Below, piece after piece: positions 5,085 through 11,006 of a stretch of DNA of 11,006 nucleotides. This DNA is from CAMLDH01 sp966250375. GTDB lineage: Bacteria > Pseudomonadota > Gammaproteobacteria > Burkholderiales > Burkholderiaceae_D. The position numbers and the translations under genes were made by a program. The stretch's first letter is position 1, and each line of letters opens with the position of its first letter. The notes beneath the pieces were generated by a model, which saw nothing but the letters and a program-made list of their open reading frames with translations, had not been told where the DNA came from and ran no database searches. Location: NCBI GenBank assembly GCA_966250375.1, contig CBINHE010000119.1, positions 1 through 11,006 on the forward strand, in the 5' to 3' direction.

Positions 5085-7214
5085 TTAACGAACCCGCATC
5101 CCGGGTTCGGCACCGGGCCATGGATTAAGCACGTAAATGCCTGGGCTGGATTTTTCATCGGCGGAAGAGGCGGCCAGTACCATGCCTTCCGATACGCCAA
5201 ATTTCATCTTGCGCGGCGCGAGATTGGCAACCATCACCGTCATCTTGCCGATCAGGTCTTGCGGTTGGTACGCCGACTTGATGCCGGAGAATACATTGCG
5301 CATGCGGCCTTCGCCGACGTCGAGCGTCAGGCGCAGCAGCTTGTCGGAACCGTCGACGTGTTCGCAATTGACGATCTTGGCGATGCGCAGATCGATTTTG
5401 GTGAAATCGTCAATTTTAATTTCCGGGGCGAGCGCTTCGATCCCGTCTACCGGAGCGAGTGCTGTTGTCGCTCCGCCGTTCTCACCTTCCCCCTTGGAGG
5501 GGGAGGGCCGGGGTGCTGCCGCAGCATCAGTCTGAGCTGGCGCTTCAAACAATGCATCCAACATCTTCGGATCAACCCGTGTCATCAAATGCGAATATGC
5601 ATTCACTTTGTGCCCATTCGGCAACGGCGTATCGACATGCGTCCACAGCAGCGATTCCACATTCAACAAGGTTTCGACATTTTTCGCCAGTTCAGGCAAC
5701 ACCGGTTTCAGATAAATCGTCAGGATTCTGAATGCTTCCAGTAGTCGACTGCATACTTCCTGCAACTGGTCGTCTTTGCTTGGATCTTTCGCTAATTCCC
5801 ATGGTTTGTTGGCATCGACGTAGGCGTTGATCGTATCGGCCTGGTCCATGATCGTACGCAAGGCTTTGCCGTATTCGCGGCTGTCGTACAGTGTGTGAAT
5901 TTCGGACGCGACACTGCGCAGATTCGATATGAATGCATCGGCCGATGTTGCCCAGTCAGTAACCACCTTGCCGTCGAATTTCTTCGCAATAAAGCCTGCC
6001 GCGCGGCTCGCAATATTCACATACTTGCCGATCAAATCCGCATTCACCCGCGCAACAAAATCCTCCGGATTGAAATCGACGTCTTCCACTTTCGCATTCA
6101 GCTTTGCCGCAATGTAATAACGCAACCATTCCGGATTCATGCCGAGATCCAGATAACGCAACGGCGAAAGCCCAGTGCCACGCGACTTCGACATCTTTTC
6201 GCCCGAGACGGTCAAAAAGCCATGCACGTACACGTTATCCGGCACCTTGTAGCCGGAGAATTTCAGCATCGCCGGCCAGAATAACGTGTGGAAGTAGGTA
6301 ATATCCTTGCCGATGAAGTGAATTTGCTCGGTCGTCGGATCAGCCATGAACGCGTCGAAATCGCGCCCGATCTTGCCGAAATAATTCTTCAACGTCGCCA
6401 GGTAACCGACCGGCGCATCGAGCCACACGTAAAAATACTTGCCCGGCGCATCCGGAATTTCAATCCCGAAATACGGCGCATCGCGGCTGATATCCCAATC
6501 GCCAAGCCCGCCTTCGCCTTCCAGCCATTCCTTCGCCTTGTTCGCGACTTCGGATTGCAGGCGCGGTTTGCCATCAACATTGCCCAAGACCCAGCCGCGC
6601 AGAAACTCAACGCATTGAGAATCCGACAGTTTGAAGAAAAAGTGTTCCGATGATTTCATTACCGGCGTCGCGCCAGTCAGAGTCGAGTACGGATTCTTCA
6701 ATTCGATTGGTGCGTATACTGCGCTGCACACCTCGCATGAATCGCCGTACTGATCCTTGGCGCCACATTTCGGGCACTCGCCCTTGATGTATCGGTCAGG
6801 CAGGAACATGCTTTTGACCGGGTCGTAGAATTGCTCGACGGTCTTGGTCGTAATGAACCCGGCTGCCTTCAGCTTGCGGTAAATGTCTTGCGACAATTCA
6901 TGATTTTCCTGACCATCGGTGGAATGCCAGTTGTCGAAACCGATATGGAAGCCATCAAGGTATTGCTTGCGGCCGGCGGCGATCTTCGCCACGAATTCCT
7001 GCGGGGTGATGCCGGCTTTTTCCGCCGCGATCATGATCGGTGCGCCGTGCGCGTCGTCGGCGCCGACGAAATTGACTTCATGCCCTTGCATGCGCTGAAA
7101 CCGCACCCAGATGTCAGCCTGAATATATTCCATGATGTGGCCAATGTGGAACGCTGCGTTGGCGTAGGGCAGGGCGGTAGTGACGAATAGCTTGCGGGGC
7201 TGTGCAGTGCTCAT
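5085..7214 (-). CDS. metG: Methionyl-tRNA synthetase
   Basis: The enzyme charges tRNA-Met with methionine in the cytoplasm. The 709-residue product is the long, dimeric form. It has the class I HIGH motif at residues 23-26 (FHIGHIMEY) and a zinc knuckle with Cys147, Cys150, Cys160 and Cys163. KMSKS is at 340-344 within VHGFLTVSGEKMSKSRG. A helical anticodon-binding domain runs to about residue 550. From about 600 there is a C-terminal tRNA-binding (EMAP-II/Trbp111-like) domain with IDDFTKIDLRIAKI and NLAPRKMKFGVSEGM. The linker at about 567-580 is encoded by a palindromic repeat. MSTAQPRKLFVTTALPYAN fits the family start, so the ATG at 7214 is kept although the ribosome site is weak. It is divergent from mrp, as is frequent in proteobacteria, and followed by a GNAT gene 3 bases downstream. 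Confidence 0.98.
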   Translation of the reverse strand: MSTAQPRKLFVTTALPYANAAFHIGHIMEYIQADIWVRFQRMQGHEVNFVGADDAHGAPIMIAAEKAGITPQEFVAKIAAGRKQYLDGFHIGFDNWHSTDGQENHELSQDIYRKLKAAGFITTKTVEQFYDPVKSMFLPDRYIKGECPKCGAKDQYGDSCEVCSAVYAPIELKNPYSTLTGATPVMKSSEHFFFKLSDSQCVEFLRGWVLGNVDGKPRLQSEVANKAKEWLEGEGGLGDWDISRDAPYFGIEIPDAPGKYFYVWLDAPVGYLATLKNYFGKIGRDFDAFMADPTTEQIHFIGKDITYFHTLFWPAMLKFSGYKVPDNVYVHGFLTVSGEKMSKSRGTGLSPLRYLDLGMNPEWLRYYIAAKLNAKVEDVDFNPEDFVARVNADLIGKYVNIASRAAGFIAKKFDGKVVTDWATSADAFISNLRSVASEIHTLYDSREYGKALRTIMDQADTINAYVDANKPWELAKDPSKDDQLQEVCSRLLEAFRILTIYLKPVLPELAKNVETLLNVESLLWTHVDTPLPNGHKVNAYSHLMTRVDPKMLDALFEAPAQTDAAAAPRPSPSKGEGENGGATTALAPVDGIEALAPEIKIDDFTKIDLRIAKIVNCEHVDGSDKLLRLTLDVGEGRMRNVFSGIKSAYQPQDLIGKMTVMVANLAPRKMKFGVSEGMVLAASSADEKSSPGIYVLNPWPGAEPGMRVR
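5485..5507. repeat. Short GC-rich palindromic repeat inserted in frame in metG
   Basis: CCTTCCCCCT (5485-5494) pairs with AGGGGGAGGG (5498-5507), 10 bp with one G-U pair and the loop TGG. On the minus strand it codes for a Pro-Ser-Pro-Ser-Lys-Gly-Glu-Gly-Glu type peptide. That is the familiar translation of a dispersed intergenic palindrome found across proteobacteria. It sits in the flexible linker before the tRNA-binding domain. Confidence 0.7.
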
Positions 7215-7395
7215 AGGGCGATGCTTACAAAATAGGGAATAAAACCGTGATTTTAGCAGTGCAGCGGCTCTTATCGTGCCGATCCAGTGTCAAATGATCG
7301 GGGCGACGCCGTTATAGTCCTGCCGGTTGCAAGCGTTTCATCCGTTGGCAGGTGGATTTGGTTTAGACTGGCGACAACAAAATTTAGGAGAAGTA
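7215..7395. promoter_or_regulatory. Divergent metG / mrp promoter region
   Basis: Both genes start outwards from this 181-base gap. For mrp, TATAGT (7313-7318) is a plausible -10, but no good -35 lies 16-18 bases upstream. For metG, TTGACA reads on the minus strand at 7293-7288 without a matching -10, and TAAAAT at 7255-7250 lacks a -35. Exact promoters are therefore not assigned. Confidence 0.35.
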
Positions 7396-8484
7396 ATGAG
7401 CATCACGATTGACGCCGTGAAAGCGGCACTCAGCGAAGTCATCGATCCCAATACCGGCAAGGATCTGATGTCGAGCAAATCCGCCAGAAATATTCAGGTC
7501 AACGGCGCCGACGTCACGTTCGATGTCGAACTCGGCTACCCCGCCAAGAGCCAGATCGAAGATATTCGTGCTGCCGCCAGTACGGCCGTGCAAGGCATCA
7601 CTGGCGTTGGGAAGATCGGCGTGAACGTTTATTCAAAAATCGTCTCCCATGCGGTGCAGCGCGGCGTCAAATTGCTGGCGAATGTGAAGAACATCATCGC
7701 GGTCGCCTCGGGCAAGGGCGGGGTTGGTAAATCAACCACGGCCGTCAATCTGGCGCTGGCATTGGCTGCCGAAGGCGCGCAAGTCGGCATTCTGGATGCC
7801 GATATCTACGGCCCATCGCAACCAATGATGATGGGCATCTCCGGTCGCCCTGACTCGCTCGATGGCAAGACCATGGAGCCGCTGGAAAATTACGGCTTGC
7901 AGGTGTCGAGCATCGGTTTCATGATCGATCCCGATCAGCCGATGGTGTGGCGCGGTCCGATGGTGACGCAGGCATTGCAGCAATTATTGGAGCAAACCAA
8001 CTGGCGTGACCTCGACTATCTGATCGTCGATATGCCGCCGGGCACTGGCGATATCCAACTCACGCTGTCGCAAAAAGTGCCGGTCACCGGCGCGGTGATC
8101 GTCACCACGCCGCAGGATATTGCTCTGCTGGATGCGCGCAAAGGTTTGAAAATGTTCGAGAAGGTCGACATTCCGATCCTTGGCATTGTTGAAAATATGA
8201 GCACCCATATTTGCTCCAACTGCGGCCATGCGGAAGCGATCTTCGGTTCTGGTGGGGGCGAAAAAATGTGCGCGGAATACGGCGTCGAATTCCTCGGCGC
8301 TTTGCCCTTGACCATGTCGATCCGCGAGCAAACCGATTCCGGCAAACCCACCGTGGTGGCCGAACCGGACGGGCCGGTCGCGACGATCTACAGGAACATC
8401 GCACGCAAGATCGCGGTGAAAGTTGCGGAAAAAGCCAAAGATATGACGAGCAAGTTTCCGTCGATCGTGATCAAAAACGATTAA
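7396..8484 (+). CDS. apbC: Iron-sulfur cluster carrier protein Mrp/ApbC (P-loop ATPase)
   Basis: The 362-residue protein binds and transfers iron-sulfur clusters in the cytoplasm (Mrp/NBP35 family). An N-terminal MIP18/DUF59 domain (residues 1 to about 85) starts ITIDAVKAALSEVIDPNTGKD. It is followed by the deviant Walker A loop GKGGVGKST at 106-114 and then DADIYGPSQP. A Walker B-like LIVDMPPGTGD lies at 209-219. The cluster-ligating CxxC is Cys273/Cys276 in HICSNCGH. I chose the ATG at 7396 because of the strong ribosome site TAGGAG at 7385-7390, 5 bases upstream, and because the family begins here. A longer in-frame ATG at 7327 only adds unrelated residues. A strong intrinsic terminator follows 62 bases after the stop. 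Confidence 0.96.
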   Translation: MSITIDAVKAALSEVIDPNTGKDLMSSKSARNIQVNGADVTFDVELGYPAKSQIEDIRAAASTAVQGITGVGKIGVNVYSKIVSHAVQRGVKLLANVKNIIAVASGKGGVGKSTTAVNLALALAAEGAQVGILDADIYGPSQPMMMGISGRPDSLDGKTMEPLENYGLQVSSIGFMIDPDQPMVWRGPMVTQALQQLLEQTNWRDLDYLIVDMPPGTGDIQLTLSQKVPVTGAVIVTTPQDIALLDARKGLKMFEKVDIPILGIVENMSTHICSNCGHAEAIFGSGGGEKMCAEYGVEFLGALPLTMSIREQTDSGKPTVVAEPDGPVATIYRNIARKIAVKVAEKAKDMTSKFPSIVIKND

Positions 8485-8546
8485 CCAATCATAGCCGCTG
8501 GTTTCCTCGAATTTGGCAACGAGGTAAAATAAGATTTTTTCCTATT

Positions 8547-8578
8547 ACGGCTTTGGCAATCCAAAGCCGTTTTTCTTT
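8547..8578 (+). terminator. Intrinsic terminator between mrp and gltX
   Basis: ACGGCTTTGG (8547-8556) and CCAAAGCCGT (8561-8570) form a perfect 10-bp stem with a CAAT loop, followed by TTTTTCTTT. It ends 7 bases or fewer before the gltX ATG, leaving no room for a gltX promoter or Shine-Dalgarno after it. It may therefore also act inside a gltX leader. Confidence 0.85.
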
Positions 8579-8581
8579 GCC

Positions 8582-9979
8582 ATGACAGTCGTCCGCACCC
8601 GCTTTGCTCCCAGTCCTACCGGTTATCTCCACCTAGGCGGTGCCCGTACCGCGCTTTTTTCGTGGGCCTATGCGCGCCATTTCGGTGGCATCTTCGTGCT
8701 GCGCATTGAAGATACCGACCTCGAACGTTCCACGCCGGAAGCGGTGCAAGCGATTCTGGATGGCATGGAATGGCTAGGTCTGTCGCATGACGAAGGCCCG
8801 TTCTACCAGATGCAGCGCATGGACCGTTATCGCGAAGTGCTGGCGCAGATGCTGAAGGCAGGGACTGCTTATTATTGCTATTCGACGCCGGAAGAAGTCG
8901 AAGCGATGCGCGAGCGTCAGCGCGCAGCCGGCGAGAAGCCGCGCTACGACGGCACTTGGCGTCCGGATTCGGGCAAAACCTTGCCGTCGATACCGGAAGG
9001 GCGCAAGCCGGTGGTGCGTTTCCGCAATCCGTACGATGGCGATGTGACTTGGCATGACGTTGTGAAAGGGCCGATCACGATTTCCAATCGCGAACTAGAT
9101 GATCTGGTGATTGCACGGCCGGATGGCACGCCGACCTACAATTTCTGCGTGGCAGTCGATGACTGGGACATGCAAATTACGCATGTGATCCGTGGCGATG
9201 ACCACGTCAACAACACGCCGCGTCAGATCAACATCCTGCATGCGCTGGGCGCGCCATTGCCGCAGTACGGCCATGTGCCGATGATCCTGGGCGCCGATGG
9301 CGAAAAATTATCGAAGCGCCACGGCGCGGTCAGCGTGATGGATTATCCGGCGCAAGGCTATCTACCGGAAGCAATGCTGAATTATCTGGCACGACTGGGG
9401 TGGAGCCACGGCGACGATGAAATCTTTTCGATGGAACAGTTCTGTGCATGGTTCGACCTTGACCATTTATCGAGGTCGCCTGCGCAATTCAATCCGGAGA
9501 AACTTGCATGGCTCAACAATCACTACATCAAGCTGGCCGACAATGCGCGTCTCGAGGCCTTGGTGCGTCCGTTTCTAGAAAAGGATGGGGCCCAATTTGA
9601 AGGAGCACCGGATGCGCAGGCAGTCATTGCATTGATGAAAGAACGCGCCAATACCATCAATGAATTAGCCGATGCCGCGATGTTGTTCTATCGTCAGCCA
9701 GCGCCCGATGCAGCACTACTGTCGCAACATCTCACAGAGGCAGTGAAGCCAGCACTGATTCAATATGCAGAGCAATGCAAGAGTGTGGAGTGGAATAAGG
9801 CTGCGCTGTCGACAATGCTGAAAGAAGTGCTCGCCGCGCATAAATTGAAGATGCCGCAAATCGCGATGCCATTGCGTCTGATGCTGACCGGACAGTTGCA
9901 AACACCCTCGATCGACGCAGTCGTGGAATTGTTTGGCCGTGACGTGGTACTGGCGCGTTTGGGTAAGTATCTCGGATAA
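8582..9979 (+). CDS. gltX: Glutamyl-tRNA synthetase
   Basis: The class I synthetase charges tRNA-Glu with glutamate. The 465-residue product has the normal bacterial length. RTRFAPSPTGYLHLGGARTA at residues 5-24 holds the HIGH-equivalent HLGG at 17-20. LRIEDTDLERS lies at 40-50, GTPTYNFCVAVDDWDMQITH at 182-201, HVIRGDDHVNNTPRQ at 201-215, and the KMSKS-equivalent KLSKR at 242-246. The C-terminal helical domain is the anticodon-binding part. The ATG at 8582 fits the family start, yet no Shine-Dalgarno is visible because the terminator hairpin occupies the space. TAAAAT (8525-8530) is a weak candidate -10 that would put the hairpin in the leader. The gene is followed by tRNA-Ala and two tRNA-Glu genes, so the enzyme and its substrate RNA lie together. 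Confidence 0.98.
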   Translation: MTVVRTRFAPSPTGYLHLGGARTALFSWAYARHFGGIFVLRIEDTDLERSTPEAVQAILDGMEWLGLSHDEGPFYQMQRMDRYREVLAQMLKAGTAYYCYSTPEEVEAMRERQRAAGEKPRYDGTWRPDSGKTLPSIPEGRKPVVRFRNPYDGDVTWHDVVKGPITISNRELDDLVIARPDGTPTYNFCVAVDDWDMQITHVIRGDDHVNNTPRQINILHALGAPLPQYGHVPMILGADGEKLSKRHGAVSVMDYPAQGYLPEAMLNYLARLGWSHGDDEIFSMEQFCAWFDLDHLSRSPAQFNPEKLAWLNNHYIKLADNARLEALVRPFLEKDGAQFEGAPDAQAVIALMKERANTINELADAAMLFYRQPAPDAALLSQHLTEAVKPALIQYAEQCKSVEWNKAALSTMLKEVLAAHKLKMPQIAMPLRLMLTGQLQTPSIDAVVELFGRDVVLARLGKYLG

Positions 9980-9994
9980 TTTTCAAAAAGTTGA

Positions 9995-10024
9995 TTTACG
10001 CAGGAGCAAAATCTTTGCTATAAT
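9995..10024 (+). promoter_or_regulatory. Promoter of the tRNA-Ala/Glu cluster
   Basis: A perfect -10, TATAAT (10019-10024), lies 18 bases after the -35-like TTTACG (9995-10000). Transcription would begin a few bases before the tRNA-Ala 5' end at 10039. It starts 15 bases after the gltX stop. Confidence 0.7.
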
Positions 10025-10038
10025 TTTGTTTCTGCGCA

Positions 10039-10114
<76 letters not shown>

Positions 10115-10157
10115 GCAAAATGGTTTTCGTAGTACAAGGTCAGTACGGACAGATTTT

Positions 10158-10233
10158 GTCCCCATCGTCTAGAGGCCTAGGACATCACCCTTTCACGGTG
10201 AGTACAGGGGTTCGAATCCCCTTGGGGACGCCA
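10158..10233 (+). tRNA. tRNA-Glu (anticodon TTC), copy 1
   Basis: A 76-base cloverleaf: acceptor GTCCCCA/TGGGGAC, anticodon stem TCACC/GGTGA with the loop CTTTCAC (anticodon TTC), T arm AGGGGTTCGAATCCCCT, and encoded GCCA end. The leader GGACA can pair with the tRNA 5' end TGTCC, a possible processing feature. Confidence 0.97.
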
Positions 10234-10314
10234 GCATTACTCCTGTATCGGGAGGCACGATTCGATAATTGATCGTGCAATCTTCTGATACAGGATTTAA
10301 AATAATACCTCGAT

Positions 10315-10339
10315 AAGGCCGCTCAATGCGGTCTTTATT
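10315..10339 (+). terminator. Intrinsic terminator after tRNA-Glu copy 1
   Basis: GGCCGC (10317-10322) pairs with GCGGTC (10328-10333), with one G-U pair and the loop TCAAT, then TTTATTTTT. Confidence 0.8.
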
Positions 10340-10360
10340 TTTGCCTCAGCTGCATTAATA

Positions 10361-10555
10361 AATGGTTTTCGTAGTACAAGGTCAGTACGGACAGATTTTG
10401 TCCCCATCGTCTAGAGGCCTAGGACATCACCCTTTCACGGTGAGTACAGGGGTTCGAATCCCCTTGGGGACGCCAGCATTACCTCTGTATCGGGATTCTG
10501 ATACAGGATTTAAAGTAATACCTCGATAAGGCCGCTCAATGCGGCCTTTATTTTT
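10361..10555 (+). repeat. Second copy of the tandem tRNA-Glu cassette
   Basis: This repeats 10119-10346, including leader, tRNA and terminator, with identical tRNA sequence and the 30-base inner segment missing. The hairpin CTGTATC (10485-10491) / GATACAG (10500-10506) is kept with a shorter loop. Confidence 0.9.
10400..10475 (+). tRNA. tRNA-Glu (anticodon TTC), copy 2
   Basis: Identical over all 76 bases to the copy at 10158-10233, with the anticodon TTC and encoded CCA. It is preceded by the same leader, so it is probably expressed from read-through of the first copy. Confidence 0.97.
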
Positions 10556-10560
10556 TATTT
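10528..10560 (+). terminator. Intrinsic terminator after tRNA-Glu copy 2
   Basis: GGCCGC (10530-10535) pairs perfectly with GCGGCC (10541-10546) around the loop TCAAT, followed by TTTATTTTTTATTT. It is stronger than the copy-1 terminator, where one pair is G-U. Confidence 0.88.
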
Positions 10561-10585
10561 CGCCTGCATCAGTTTCACTCTTCAA

Positions 10586-10963
10586 CTAATCGAACAGCAA
10601 CTGCAGTAAGCGGCGTGTGCCATTTGGCGTGAATGATTTAGCGGCAACATGCCGGCTCATCTTTTGCGGTATGTCGGCCAAATCGTCGAGCAATGCCTTG
10701 CGTTACGTGGTTCACAACCTCATCCGATTTTTTCTTCAATTAAATTTTACGAAAAGTGCCGAAGACCACACTTTGCTGTCGTCTCGATGCCGCCCGAACA
10801 GATATACGGGGCGATGGCCGAACGGTGCATTTTCCGGCGCAATTTCAATCGATCCGGCCAGATCGATTGGCAAAGGTTTTTCGGTTAAGCGCTCCAATGC
10901 TAGGCTCTGTTGACGTTTTGCTGGCAGTAAAATTGAGCGCTTTGCACAGCTGCGATGATCCAA
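10586..10963 (-). pseudogene. Decayed minus-strand reading frame, family unknown
   Basis: Two pieces in the same minus-strand frame look protein-like. The upstream piece (to 10736) contains LPIDLAGSIEIAPENAPFGH and RPVYLFGRHRDDSKVW. The downstream piece (10702-10586) reads ALLDDLADIPQKMSRHVAAK and then FTPNGTRRLLQLLFD, ending in TAG. Between them the frame has three stops (TGA, TGA, TAA) within about 30 bases. The first piece has no clear ATG; TTG at 10963 is the nearest start. I do not recognise the family. Its position beside a tRNA array would fit a leftover of an integrated element, but nothing in the sequence proves it. The rest of 10556-11006 shows no supported gene. Confidence 0.35.
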
Positions 10964-11006
10964 TGCAACGTCCCCGACAAGACAAGGTTAAGCGATCAAG
11001 AATGGG

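Larger units (their letters stand above)
10119..10346 (+). repeat. First copy of a tandem tRNA-Glu cassette
   Basis: The unit starts AATGGTTTTCGTAGTACAAG and includes leader, tRNA-Glu, a CTGTATC/GATACAG hairpin and a terminator. The second copy begins 242 bases later at 10361 and is nearly identical, except that it lacks about 30 bases present here at about 10254-10284. Those extra bases carry their own inverted repeat, GCACGAT (10255-10261) / ATCGTGC (10272-10278). Confidence 0.9.

Noticed and set aside
7327..7395. Longer mrp start at 7327
   Set aside because: The extra 23 residues do not belong to the family, and the strong ribosome site lies before 7396.
10617..10913. 98-codon plus-strand open frame
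   Set aside because: It has no ribosome site or family resemblance and lies antisense to a more protein-like, decayed minus-strand frame.

Overview
The window reads as chromosome from a betaproteobacterium of the order Burkholderiales, probably Oxalobacteraceae (Herminiimonas/Janthinobacterium-like). This rests on the DUF3460 gene beside scpA, the style of the MetG, Mrp, GltX and PanC proteins, and moderate GC. It is an inference from protein recognition; no search was run.

Layout. Positions 1-2404 hold a minus-strand cluster, in transcription order DUF3460, scpA (condensin subunit), panC (pantothenate synthesis) and the start of a BtuF-like periplasmic metal/cobalamin-binding protein. That last gene stops resembling its family at about position 51, next to AT-rich sequence. 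Positions 2611-4322 hold an IS110-family (IS1111-type) insertion sequence with a frameshifted transposase and a long 3' non-coding part. Right of it lies an inverted pair of REP sequences (4321-4386). Positions 4602-7214 hold a minus-strand metG-GNAT acetyltransferase pair. From 7396 on the plus strand come mrp/apbC, gltX, tRNA-Ala(GGC) and two tandem copies of tRNA-Glu(TTC), each with a terminator. The last 420 bases contain only a decayed reading frame.

Most interesting part. The insertion sequence sits exactly in the GTAG head of a REP. Its 3' non-coding region (about 3910-4076) can fold into two internal-loop stem-loops. The loop strands match, in order, the left target, right target, left donor and right donor around a CT/AG core: GCCCGCTCCT against the REP, GTAG against the other flank, AGGAT and ATAGAAG against the two IS ends. 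This is the architecture of an IS110 bridge RNA (seeker RNA). Here it can be read against its own insertion site.

Other points: a short palindromic repeat inserted in frame in the MetG linker; a perfect intrinsic terminator ending 7 bases before the gltX start codon; a tandem duplication of tRNA-Glu with its leader and terminator; and two related strong hairpins in the IS right end.
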